Origin: JBBPZA01 sp038199375
GTDB taxonomy: Bacteria; Actinomycetota; Thermoleophilia; Solirubrobacterales; Solirubrobacteraceae
Assembly: GCA_038199375.1 (NCBI GenBank)
Contig: JBBPZA010000017.1
Coordinates: 1 to 21,873, forward strand
Direction: 5' to 3'
DNA: 21,873 nucleotides
In this document: in pieces, positions 1-6,906 of the stretch
How the letters are laid out: the number at the start of each line of letters is the position of its first letter
Position numbering within the stretch: position 1 is the first letter of the stretch
The notes under the pieces: model-generated
The model's input: the letters and a program-made list of their open reading frames with translations, nothing else
Database searches by the model: none
What the model was told of the DNA's origin: nothing
Made by a program: the position numbers and the translations under genes

Positions 1-1
1 C

Positions 2-289
2 GGCCGGGTAGGGGTCGCGCTCGGTGCTGGCGGAGTCGCGGTGATCGGGTGTGCTGCGCTTGAGCTCGAGCACGAAGAGGTGTTGCCGTTCGAACTCGAT
101 TTCGAGGACTGGCTGGAGCGCGGTTCGGGAGGCTCGAGGGTCCGCTCGCTGGTCGAACGCGCGCTAACCGAGCGCCCCACGGGCACGGATTGCTTCCGGG
201 TCGTTGGTCGCGCCGAAGCGCGGGTCCTGGAGCTTCAGATGTGGCTGGCCCGCTGGCGAAAGCCGGGCCGAATAAACAATGGTGCGTAG
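2..289 (+). CDS. Probable class I SAM-dependent methyltransferase, C-terminal part (5' end outside window)
   Basis: The reading frame is open from the window edge to a TAG at 287-289, so the N-terminus lies upstream of the window. The visible 95 residues contain the pattern FEDWLER, then an Arg-rich helix, then FRV followed by LELQMWLARWRKP. This resembles the C-terminal end of UbiE/YafE-like methyltransferases, where an F-D-D-W-L-x-R segment precedes a final strand ending in W-x-x-W-R-R. The SAM-binding motifs would be upstream and cannot be checked. The last residues (GRINNGA) run into the remnant of an opposing MerR gene, so the C-terminus may have been altered by a rearrangement. The family call is by pattern only; a hypothetical protein is the alternative. 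Confidence 0.45.
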   Translation, partial: GRVGVALGAGGVAVIGCAALELEHEEVLPFELDFEDWLERGSGGSRVRSLVERALTERPTGTDCFRVVGRAEARVLELQMWLARWRKPGRINNGA

Positions 290-431
290 GCGCGGATCCG
301 TCGAATCGGCATCCCGGTGGCCCGCAGTCGTGTGCAGACGACGATCCACTCCACCTCCTCGGCAGTGAAGCGCCGATGACCGGCGGCGTCGCGCTCGATC
401 GGCGCGAGCAACCGGCGCGCTCGTAGTAAGA
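235..431 (-). pseudogene. Remnant of a MerR-family transcriptional regulator (frameshifted, truncated)
   Basis: Reading the minus strand, positions 428-412 encode YYERAG. After a one-base shift at 412/411, the frame from 411 downwards encodes LLAPIERDAAGHRRF, then TAEEVEW and TRLRATGMPIRRIRAYA. Together these are the classic second half of a MerR winged-helix DNA-binding domain. The two halves are in different frames, no start codon or first helix remains upstream (the preceding residues read PARS), and after about position 283 the similarity stops. A TGA follows at 237-235. The dimerisation helix and effector domain are missing. The remnant points away from the intact aldo/keto reductase, an arrangement common for MerR regulators that control a divergent reductase gene. 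Confidence 0.75.
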
Positions 432-450
432 GCGCGCTGGTAAACCCCTA

Positions 451-463
451 CCGTCCAGGACGG
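451..463. promoter_or_regulatory. Palindrome upstream of the aldo/keto reductase, possible former MerR operator
   Basis: CCGTCC-A-GGACGG is a perfect dyad with 6-bp arms and a single central base. It lies 20 bp before the reductase start, between that gene and the degraded MerR remnant. MerR proteins bind dyads in the promoter spacer of the genes they control, so this may be the orphaned operator. No convincing -35 or -10 hexamer was found around it. Confidence 0.3.
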
Positions 464-483
464 AACCGGTGAAAGGAACGGAA

Positions 484-1455
484 ATGGAGCAGCGCCAACT
501 GGGAACGCAAGGTCTCGAGGTCTCGGCCGTCGGCCTTGGCTGTATGGGCATGTCGGCTTTCTACGGCGAGACCGACGAGGAGGAGTCTGTCGCCACGGTC
601 CATCGCGCCCGCGAGCTCGGAGTGGTCTTTCTCGACACCGCCGAGATGTACGGGCCCCACGCCAACGAGGAGTTGGTCGGCAGGGCGATCGCGGGGAGGC
701 GCGGTGACTACGTGATCGCGACCAAGTTCGGCGTGCGCCGCGTTGACGGCGAGCACGTGCGCGACGGCTCGCCCGAGAACGTGCGCCGCTCCATCGAGGG
801 GTCGCTCGAGCGGCTCGCCATCGATCACGTCGACCTCTACTACCAGCACCGCATCGATCCCGAGACCCCGATCGAAGAGACCGTCGGGGCCTTGGGCGAG
901 CTGGTTGACGAGGGCAAGGTTCGCTACCTGGGACTGAGCGAGGCGGCGCCGGAGACGATCCGGCGCGCGCACGCGACTCACCCGATCAGCGCTGTGCAAA
1001 CCGAGTACTCGCTGTGGACGCGCGACCTCGAGGCCGAGATCTTGCCGACGCTGCGCGAGCTCGGGATCGGCCTGGTCGCCTACTCGCCGCTGGGCCGCGG
1101 CTTCCTCGCCGGACGCTTCGGGTCACCGGAGGAGCTGGCCGAGGACGACTTCCGGCGCCACGGGCCGCGCTTTAGCGCCGAGAACCTCGAGCCCAACCGC
1201 CGGCTCGCCGCGCTGGTCGAGGAGCTGGCCGCAGAGAAGGGCGTCACGGCCGCGCAGCTTGCGCTCGCGTGGGTCCTCGCCCAGGGCACCGACATCGTCC
1301 CGATCCCGGGCACCAAGCGCCGCAGCTATCTCGAGCAGAACGCGGGGGCCGTCGACGTGGAGCTCTCCGAGGACGAGCTGTCGCGGCTTGCCGAGCTGCC
1401 GGCCGCTGCCGGCCAGCGCTACGACGAGGCGGGGATGAGGTCAGTCAACGTCTGA
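484..1455 (+). CDS. Aldo/keto reductase (AKR13-like)
   Basis: This 323-residue cytoplasmic NADPH-dependent oxidoreductase would reduce aldehydes or ketones to alcohols; the substrate cannot be read from sequence. The AKR catalytic tetrad is visible: Asp51 and Tyr56 (LDTAEMYG), Lys81 (ATKFG) and His122 (YYQHRID). The N-terminal GLGCMGMSAFYG motif and NEELVGRAI are typical of the YakC/AKR13 group. The cofactor-binding C-terminal part (VPIPGTKRRSYLEQN) is present and the length is normal for the family. A GTG at 469 is in frame, but ATG at 484 is preferred because AAGGA at 473-477 sits 6 nt before it. The gene appears intact although its divergent MerR neighbour is degraded, so it may now be constitutively expressed or under other control. 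Confidence 0.93.
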   Translation: MEQRQLGTQGLEVSAVGLGCMGMSAFYGETDEEESVATVHRARELGVVFLDTAEMYGPHANEELVGRAIAGRRGDYVIATKFGVRRVDGEHVRDGSPENVRRSIEGSLERLAIDHVDLYYQHRIDPETPIEETVGALGELVDEGKVRYLGLSEAAPETIRRAHATHPISAVQTEYSLWTRDLEAEILPTLRELGIGLVAYSPLGRGFLAGRFGSPEELAEDDFRRHGPRFSAENLEPNRRLAALVEELAAEKGVTAAQLALAWVLAQGTDIVPIPGTKRRSYLEQNAGAVDVELSEDELSRLAELPAAAGQRYDEAGMRSVNV

Positions 1456-1525
1456 TTCGTGCAGAAAGGCCATCCGTTCTGCCTCGCGCCGGGGACTCGG
1501 GCGCTGCCGGCCCAACGTCGAGTCC

Positions 1526-1537
1526 GTTTCTAGAAAC
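1526..1537. other. Perfect 12-bp palindrome in the intergenic region before the SCP2-like gene
   Basis: GTTTCTAGAAAC is a perfect palindrome. It is flanked by CGAG on the left (1519-1522) and CTCG on the right, which gives a loose nested dyad. It lies in the 216-bp gap between the reductase and the next gene, about 135 bp before the preferred ATG. It could be an operator. Apart from this, the gap 1456-1671 shows no RNA gene or clear promoter. Confidence 0.3.
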
Positions 1538-1671
1538 ACGATCTCGTCACACAACAATGCCGCCTTCGTCCTACCGTGATCTGGATGACAACCGACGAAC
1601 ACGAGACGAATGACACGCAGTGGCACTCGCCGCCGAACCAATCCGAGGGCCCCCAGGTGCAGTTGGGCCAT

Positions 1672-2052
1672 ATGGAGCCAAACGGCATCTCTCCCAGCAT
1701 CTACGGGCTCGTCGAGCTGGGCAAGCTCAGACGGCCCGAGCTCGCCCGCCAGCTGCGCGGACGGGTAGAGCTGCGCTTCCGAGAGGATCTCGCCCCCGTG
1801 CGCTTGAGCTTCGCTGACGAGGGCGTACTCATCGAGGACGCCGACGAGCAGAACGGCTGGAAGCCGGAGCTCCTGATCACGGGGTCCCTGCCCGAGATCG
1901 TCCAGCTCACCGCCGCGCCGCTCTTTGCCGGAGTACCCAAGCTCACCAATGCCCGAGGTCGCGCTGCGCTCGCCAACCTGGCGGGCGGAAAGGTGAAGAT
2001 CGAAGGCAGCGCCGTTCTGGCGCGGCGGCTTCTGAAGCTGCTGGAGCTTTAG
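1672..2052 (+). CDS. SCP2-like small protein (hypothetical)
   Basis: A 126-residue soluble protein. The order of segments (SIYGLVELGKLRRPELARQL, RVELRF, PVRLSF, VLIED, PELLITGSLPEIVQL, ALANLAGGKVKIEG, RRLLKLLEL) resembles the short SCP2 sterol-carrier-like domain proteins of actinobacteria, which have a central beta-sheet and a lipid-binding groove. This is pattern recognition without an alignment. Longer starts exist at GTG 1576 and ATG 1585, but the added 30-odd residues are polar and unlike the domain, so ATG 1672 (MEPNGISPSIYG) is preferred. No strong Shine-Dalgarno sequence is visible for any choice. The protein has no signal peptide or membrane segment. It stands alone, 196 bp upstream of the mod operon, and no functional link to its neighbours is apparent. 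Confidence 0.6.
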   Translation: MEPNGISPSIYGLVELGKLRRPELARQLRGRVELRFREDLAPVRLSFADEGVLIEDADEQNGWKPELLITGSLPEIVQLTAAPLFAGVPKLTNARGRAALANLAGGKVKIEGSAVLARRLLKLLEL

Positions 2053-2185
2053 CGGCGGGACTCACCGCACCTGCTGGACCTCCGGCGATTTAGCCCGACG
2101 GCGTGCGCGTGCGGCTCGGACCGCCCGAATGAGGGTGTCGATATCGTACGCGAAGGCGCCCGGGGCTCGATGGCGCGGCCGCCAA

Positions 2186-2222
2186 GTACCGCGGGTGCCA
2201 CGGCAACATGGTTGCCTGGTAC
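2186..2222. promoter_or_regulatory. Nested dyad symmetry upstream of the mod operon, candidate operator or RNA hairpin
   Basis: GGCAAC-ATG-GTTGCC at 2202-2216 is a perfect inverted repeat with a 3-nt centre. It is bracketed by CCA/TGG and by GTACC (2186-2190) and GGTAC (2218-2222). The block ends 26 bp before the first gene of the molybdate operon. The first gene product carries an HTH and a molybdate-binding domain, so autoregulation at this site is a natural guess. The match to known ModE operators was not established. Confidence 0.4.
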
Positions 2223-2248
2223 GTCCTGCCTATGCAATGCTCCGGCAT

Positions 2249-2641
2249 ATGCCAGCCGACTTGACGTTGGGCGATGCGGCGCGCGCAATCGGGGTGAGCG
2301 TCGACACGCTGCGGCGATGGGACCGTGCCGGAAAGCTCCAGACCACGCGCGACGAGCGCAATCAGCGGCGCGTTCCACGCAGCGAGGTGGAGCGGCTGAC
2401 CGCGCGGCAACCGCGCCACCCCGCCGGCGACGGGCTCTCGGCGCGCAACCGCTTCTCAGGGGTCGTTCGCTCGGTCGAGGTAGACGGGGTGATGGCGCTC
2501 GTGGAGCTCGAGGCCGGTCCCCATCGGATCACGGCGGCGATCACCCGCGACGCCGTCGACGAGCTGGGCTTGACCGAGGGCGTGCGGGCGACGGCCGCCG
2601 TCAAGGCGACATCGGTGATGATCGAAAGGGACGACGGATGA
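2249..2641 (+). CDS. HTH-TOBE molybdate-responsive regulator (MerR-type HTH plus Mop domain)
   Basis: This 130-residue protein has two modules. Residues 5-50 form a MerR/excisionase-type helix-turn-helix (LTLGDAARAIGVSVDTLRRW, then a wing with RRVPRSEVERL). Residues 65-128 form a TOBE/Mop domain starting SARNRFSGVVRSVE, the fold that binds molybdate or tungstate as an oligomer. This domain pair is known from regulators or molybdate-binding proteins at the head of mod operons in actinobacteria. The stop codon overlaps the modA start (ATGA), which couples their translation. An ATG at 2237 in the same frame is an alternative start; neither has a clear ribosome site. It probably senses intracellular molybdate and represses its own operon, by analogy with ModE, which has a different (LysR-like) HTH. 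Confidence 0.82.
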   Translation: MPADLTLGDAARAIGVSVDTLRRWDRAGKLQTTRDERNQRRVPRSEVERLTARQPRHPAGDGLSARNRFSGVVRSVEVDGVMALVELEAGPHRITAAITRDAVDELGLTEGVRATAAVKATSVMIERDDG

Positions 2642-3432
2642 GGCTTCGAGGGATGCTCGGGCTGCTGCTGAGCGCGGCGCTGCTCATGGGCGCCGGATGC
2701 GGCCGCGACGGGGGCGACGGTGCATCCCCGGGCGACCCGGGTGCCTCGAAGCCGAAGCTGACCGTGTCGGCCGCGGCGTCGCTCAAGCAGGCGTTCACCG
2801 CCTACGGCAAGGAGCTCCAGGACGCGTCGGCTCGGTTCTCGTTCGCCGGCTCTGACGAGTTGGCGGCGCAGATCTCCCAGGGCGTCAAGCCCGACCTCTT
2901 CGCGGCGGCGAACCCCAGGCTGCCCGAGGAGCTGTTCAAGAAGGGCCTGGTAGAGAAGCCGACGGTGTTCGCCGGCAACCGACTGGTGCTCGCGGTCCCG
3001 GCCGATGACGCGAAGGTCGGCTCGCTGGCCGACGTCGAGCGGCCGGGCGTCACGCTGGCGGTCGGTTCGAAGTCGGTGCCCGTCGGCTCCTACACCCGCA
3101 CGGTGCTCGACAAGCTGCCGGCGGCCCAGGGCAAGGCGATTCTCGCGAACGTGCGCTCCGAGGAGCCCGACGTCGCGGGCATCGTCGGCAAGCTCACCCA
3201 GGGCGCCGTCGACGCGGGCTTGGTCTACGGCAGCGACGTGCGCGGCAGCGACGGAAAGCTCGAGGCGGTCGAGTTGCCCGAGGAGCTTCAGCCCTCGGTC
3301 GCCTACGGCATCGCGGTGGTCAAGGGCGCCAAGCAGCCGCGCCAGGCGCGGGCATTCATCGACGGCCTGCTCTCGGGGGCCGGGCGCCAGGCGCTCGATG
3401 ACGCCGGGTTCGAGCCGCCGCCGTCGGGGTGA
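2638..3432 (+). CDS. modA: ModA, molybdate ABC transporter substrate-binding lipoprotein
   Basis: This 264-residue extracytoplasmic protein captures molybdate (possibly tungstate) and delivers it to ModB. It has a short signal peptide with a hydrophobic core (LGLLLSAALLMGA) and a lipobox-like GAGC with Cys21; Gly at -3 is unusual for a lipobox. The mature part starts LTVSAAASLKQAF, the typical ModA first strand, where Ser48 would bind the oxyanion. A second ligand loop is at GSDELAAQI (Ser72), followed by PDLFAAANPRLPEEL, SVPVGSYTR and AGLVYGSD (Tyr197). AAAGGG at 2625-2630 sits 7 nt before the ATG, and the start overlaps the upstream stop. Full length for the family. Sulfate-binding proteins are less likely given the AAAS motif and the neighbouring HTH-TOBE gene. 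Confidence 0.93.
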   Translation: MRLRGMLGLLLSAALLMGAGCGRDGGDGASPGDPGASKPKLTVSAAASLKQAFTAYGKELQDASARFSFAGSDELAAQISQGVKPDLFAAANPRLPEELFKKGLVEKPTVFAGNRLVLAVPADDAKVGSLADVERPGVTLAVGSKSVPVGSYTRTVLDKLPAAQGKAILANVRSEEPDVAGIVGKLTQGAVDAGLVYGSDVRGSDGKLEAVELPEELQPSVAYGIAVVKGAKQPRQARAFIDGLLSGAGRQALDDAGFEPPPSG

Positions 3433-4232
3433 GAGAACGCGGCTGGTTTCCCGTCGGGCTGGTAGCGGCGCTCACGATCGTCCTGTGCTTCTTGACGCTG
3501 CCCATCGTCGCGATCTTCGTCGATACAGGGCCGCTCGACCTGCTCTCGAGCCTCGGTGAGGACGGCGCGTTGGAGGCGCTGCGGCTCAGCCTGACCTGCA
3601 GCGCGATCGCGGTCGGCCTGATCGTGGTGGTCGGCACCCCCGCCGCCTATCTGCTCGCCACGCGCCGATTTCGCGGCCGCGCGGCGCTCGTGACGCTGAT
3701 AGAGCTGCCGCTGGTCCTGCCGCCGGCGGTCGCGGGCATCGGACTGCTCGCCGCGCTGGGGCCCAAAGGGGTGCTCGGCGGGCTCGTCGAAGATGCCGGC
3801 ATCAATCTCGTGCTCACGACCGCCGGCGTGATCCTGGCGCTGACCTTCGTCGCCGCCCCGTTCTACCTGCGCCAGGCCCAGTCGGCGTTCGAGGCGCTCG
3901 ACCGCACATGGCTCGAGGCCTCGCGCACGCTCGGCGCCACCGAGGCGCGCACGTTCCTGCGCGTGGCGATCCCCACCGCAGGGCCCGGGCTGATCTCCGG
4001 ACTGGCGCTCGCCTGGGGCCGGGCGCTGGGCGAGTTCGGCGCGACGCTCATGTTCGCCGGCTCGTTTCGCGGCATCACCCAGACGGTGCCGCTGGCCATC
4101 TACGAGCGCTTCTCCACCGACTTCACCGGGGCGCTGGCGCTCTCGGCCGTCCTCGTCGCCGTCTCCGCCGCGCTGCTCCTGTCGGTCAAGCTGCTCAGCG
4201 GCTCGGCCTGGCTCGGCGGTGCTGCGCGTTGA
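3429..4232 (+). CDS. modB: ModB, molybdate ABC transporter permease
   Basis: This 267-residue inner-membrane permease would dimerise to form the molybdate channel. Several hydrophobic segments are visible (about residues 8-31, 56-77, 88-110, 128-147, 186-211 and 236-256). The EAA loop that docks on the ATPase reads WLEASRTLGATEARTF at about 161-176, followed by the ModB signature GRALGEFGATLMFAG. The start is GTG overlapping the modA stop (GTGA), and the end overlaps modC by 14 nt, so the three transporter genes are translationally coupled. The length is slightly above the E. coli protein, within the family range. Nothing is missing. Confidence 0.94.
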   Translation: MRERGWFPVGLVAALTIVLCFLTLPIVAIFVDTGPLDLLSSLGEDGALEALRLSLTCSAIAVGLIVVVGTPAAYLLATRRFRGRAALVTLIELPLVLPPAVAGIGLLAALGPKGVLGGLVEDAGINLVLTTAGVILALTFVAAPFYLRQAQSAFEALDRTWLEASRTLGATEARTFLRVAIPTAGPGLISGLALAWGRALGEFGATLMFAGSFRGITQTVPLAIYERFSTDFTGALALSAVLVAVSAALLLSVKLLSGSAWLGGAAR

Positions 4233-5283
4233 AGCCCGAGCGCGCCTCGGGTCCTTCAGCCTCGAGGTCGCGCTCGAGACCGCCCCCGGCCGCTGCCTGG
4301 CGCTCGCCGGACCCTCCGGGGCGGGCAAGACCTCCGTGCTGCGCGTCGTGGCGGGCCTGGTGGCACCCGAGCAGGGTCGCGTCAGCTGCGGCGAGGAGCT
4401 CTGGCTCGACACCGCCGCCGGGGTCGACCTGCCGCCCGAACGCCGCCGCTGCGGCTACGTCTTCCAGGAGTATGCGCTCTTCCCGCACCTGCGTGCGTGG
4501 CAGAACGTCGCCTACCCGCTGCGCGGCCTCACGCGCACCGAGCGTCGCAGACGCGCGCTCGAGCTGCTCGAGCGCTTCGGCGTGGCCCATCTCGCCGACG
4601 CCCGCCCGCGCACGCTCTCGGGCGGCGAGCGCCAGCGGGTCTCTGTCGCCCGCGCCCTGGCCCGGCGGCCGGCCGCCCTGCTCTTGGACGAGCCGCTCTC
4701 GGCGCTCGACGCCCGGACCCGCGCGTCCGCCGGTCGCGCGCTCGCCGCCGTCCTGCGAGAGACCGGCGTGCCGGCGCTGCTGGTCACCCACGACTTCACC
4801 GAGGCCGCGCTGCTGGGCGACCGCGTCGGGGTGATCGACGGCGGGCGCGTCGTGCAGGAGGGCAGCGCCGCCGAGCTCGCCGCCTCCCCCGCCTCGTCGT
4901 TCGTGGCCGACTTCACCGGCGCCGTCGTGCTCACCGGCACCGCGCGACCGGGTACGGACGGGCTCACCCACGTCGTCCTCGACGGCGGCGGCACCGTGTC
5001 GAGCACCGACTCGGAAGACGGACCGGTCGCGGTCAGCATCTATCCGTGGGAGATCTCCCTGGCCCCCGGCGACGCGCTCCCCAGCGGCTCGGCCCAGAAC
5101 CACCTGCCCGTCGAGGTGATCTCGGTCACCGCGGTGGGAAACCGCATTCGCGTGGGGCTTGCCGCCCCCCAACCGCTCAGCGCCGAGATCACCGACGCGT
5201 CAATCCACCAGCTCGCCCTCGAGCCCGGCGCCCGCGCCATCGCCACGTGGAAGGCCACCGCCACCCGGCTGCTCAGCAGATGA
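4219..5283 (+). CDS. modC: ModC, molybdate ABC transporter ATP-binding protein with C-terminal TOBE domain
   Basis: This 354-residue ATPase powers ModB. It carries the complete ABC set: Walker A GPSGAGKT (31-38), Q-loop Gln83 (YVFQEYALFPHL), signature LSGGERQR (133-140), Walker B LLLDEP with Asp157-Glu158, D-loop SALD and switch His191 (VTHDFTEA). The C-terminal 60 residues (NHLPVEVISVTAVGNRIRVGL onwards) look like a TOBE/Mop domain, which in ModC proteins binds molybdate and can inhibit transport. The start is GTG inside the end of modB. It is the last gene of the operon and is followed by a strong hairpin at 5308-5333. The Mop-type ending argues for molybdate over sulfate or iron. Confidence 0.93.
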   Translation: MLRVEARARLGSFSLEVALETAPGRCLALAGPSGAGKTSVLRVVAGLVAPEQGRVSCGEELWLDTAAGVDLPPERRRCGYVFQEYALFPHLRAWQNVAYPLRGLTRTERRRRALELLERFGVAHLADARPRTLSGGERQRVSVARALARRPAALLLDEPLSALDARTRASAGRALAAVLRETGVPALLVTHDFTEAALLGDRVGVIDGGRVVQEGSAAELAASPASSFVADFTGAVVLTGTARPGTDGLTHVVLDGGGTVSSTDSEDGPVAVSIYPWEISLAPGDALPSGSAQNHLPVEVISVTAVGNRIRVGLAAPQPLSAEITDASIHQLALEPGARAIATWKATATRLLSR

Positions 5284-5307
5284 CGTGAGGCGCCCCTGCA
5301 GCCGCCC

Positions 5308-5333
5308 GCGAACGCCCTCAGCGTGGCGTTCGC
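5308..5333. terminator. Hairpin between the convergent modC and phosphoesterase genes
   Basis: GCGAACGCC (5308-5316) and GGCGTTCGC (5325-5333) form a perfect 9-bp stem with an 8-nt loop. It sits in the 90-bp gap between two genes that end facing each other, so it could end transcripts from both sides. There is no T-run after either arm, so it is not a canonical intrinsic terminator; in high-GC actinobacteria such stems without a U tract are common at gene ends. Confidence 0.6.
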
Positions 5334-5373
5334 TACGGGACCTCGGGACAGGACAGTGCTCCGCGTCTCCTTC

Positions 5374-6906
5374 TCAAGGGGGCTCCGTGCCGCCGTTCGC
5401 CGGGCCGTCGGGCCTGTCGAGGTAGAGGCGTGCGTTGCGGTCGGGGCGGCTCCCCGCGAAGCGCTGGGGCCGGCCGCCCTGGGCGTCGAGGTAGGCGAGT
5501 CGCCGGGAGGTCGCCGCAAGCGCGCCCGCGGCCCCGCGGTCGTCGTGGTCGAGCATCCACGTCTCGATCGCCACGCCGCCGCCGGTCGTGGCGCGGAAGC
5601 GCAGGGCGCGGGCCTGCTGGGGGAAGTCGACCAGGGAGCCGGTCTCGATCAGCCAGTAGCCGCCGGCCGGGGTGGAGCGTGGGCGGATGCGGTTGCGGTG
5701 GGTGTGTCCCGCGATCGCGGCGATCACCCGCCGGTCTCGGTCCGCCCGCGCGAGCACGGCGCGGCCGCCCTCCGACGAGCTGAGCGGCTGGTGGGAGGCG
5801 AGCAGCACCCAGCGCGAACCGGCCACCGCGAGCTGGCGGTCGAGCCAGGCGAGCTGCTCGGCCGCGACGGCGCCACCCGACCCGCCCGCGCGATCGACGG
5901 TGTCGAGGACGACGAGGCGGACGCGGGAGCCGAGGTCGACGGTGTAGTCGAGGCGCGGGCCGGCGCCCGGCACCCCGGAGGCGCGGCGGAGGCGGTCGAC
6001 GGCCCGCGACGGCTCGAGGAGGCGCCGGGCCGGGTCGGGCGGAACCCGCCGGGTGGGTCCGCTGAGCGCGTCGGCCACCGCGCGGTCGACGAGCGCCGGC
6101 GTGGCGCCCGCTTCGGTCGCCCCGGGGGGAAGGAGGCTTGCCGGGTCGCGCGCCGAGGTGGCTCGGTCGCCGACCGCGACCGCCGCCGTCGCCTGGGTGA
6201 GCGGGGCCTCGCCCGCGAGCAGGAGGTCGTGGTTGCCCGCGACCGGAAACCACGGCACCCGGAGCCCTGGGGAGCGAAACGGCCGCTGCGCGCGGTCGAG
6301 CAGGCCCGGGAACCGGGGGGCGTCGACGTCGGGGCGGTAGAAGAACGGATCGGGATCCGAGGCCGCCTGGACGCCGTCGTAGCCGCGCGAGCCGGAGTCG
6401 GGCGCGACGCGGCCGCCGCGCAGCGCGGCCAGCGAGGCGTCGAGCTCGTTGGCCTGGGCGTTGTCGGCCAGGTCGCCGCTGACAAGGACCCCGCTCGGCG
6501 CCAGCGCGTTCGCCGAGCGCACCGTCGCCGCGAGCACCTGGGCGGTCAGTGCCTCCTGCGGGCGGAAGGTCGACTCGAAGGGCGAGCCGAGCCGGTCGAC
6601 CGCCGGCACGCGCGCGGGGGACTCCTCGTCGCGAACGTGGGCGTCGGAGATCTGCACGAGCGTCGCCAGCGCCCGGCCGGGCCGCGCCCGGGGAGCCAGA
6701 TCGGTGCGGTCGATCAGCGGCTCGCCGGGCCCGCGCTCGAGCACGCCGTCCCCGTCGGCGTCGAGGTAGGTCGCCTCGAGCGTGGAGGAAGAAGGGGAAT
6801 CGGTGCCGTCGTCCATGCAGCCGGTGGAGAGGAGCGTGGCGGCGAGGAGGAGCGCGGCGGCGGCGAGGAGCGCGGCGGCCGCTCGGTGAGGGGCGCCTCG
6901 AGCCAT
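5374..6906 (-). CDS. Lipoprotein metallophosphoesterase (calcineurin-like, PPA1498-type)
   Basis: This 510-residue predicted cell-surface phosphoesterase has an Ala/Leu-rich signal peptide ending in the lipobox LSTGC (Cys30). All metal-site motifs of the calcineurin-like fold are present: D-x-H at Asp88/His90 (QISDAH), GD at Asp145 (VLVSGDLADN), GNHD at Asn226/His227, His372 (LLASHQP) and GHTH at His401/His403. The long spacing and the DxH context resemble the actinobacterial PPA1498 family, whose substrate is unknown. A DADGDGVLE segment at 49-57 looks like a Ca-binding loop. The start ATG overlaps the stop of the upstream permease (TGATG), so translation is coupled. The frame continues open upstream, but the lipoprotein signal fixes the start here. 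Nucleotide, phospholipid or teichoic-type phosphoesters are possible substrates; none can be chosen. Confidence 0.88.
   Translation of the reverse strand: MARGAPHRAAAALLAAAALLLAATLLSTGCMDDGTDSPSSSTLEATYLDADGDGVLERGPGEPLIDRTDLAPRARPGRALATLVQISDAHVRDEESPARVPAVDRLGSPFESTFRPQEALTAQVLAATVRSANALAPSGVLVSGDLADNAQANELDASLAALRGGRVAPDSGSRGYDGVQAASDPDPFFYRPDVDAPRFPGLLDRAQRPFRSPGLRVPWFPVAGNHDLLLAGEAPLTQATAAVAVGDRATSARDPASLLPPGATEAGATPALVDRAVADALSGPTRRVPPDPARRLLEPSRAVDRLRRASGVPGAGPRLDYTVDLGSRVRLVVLDTVDRAGGSGGAVAAEQLAWLDRQLAVAGSRWVLLASHQPLSSSEGGRAVLARADRDRRVIAAIAGHTHRNRIRPRSTPAGGYWLIETGSLVDFPQQARALRFRATTGGGVAIETWMLDHDDRGAAGALAATSRRLAYLDAQGGRPQRFAGSRPDRNARLYLDRPDGPANGGTEPP

Noticed and set aside
2129..2248. 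N-terminal extension of the HTH-TOBE gene to ATG 2129
   Set aside because: The added residues are Arg-rich and lack pattern, and they would place the nested dyads inside the gene. The HTH begins just after ATG 2249.
3303..4412. Minus-strand frame of 369 codons opposite modB
   Set aside because: The product is Arg/Gln/Glu-rich and lacks motifs; modB on the other strand has its full set.
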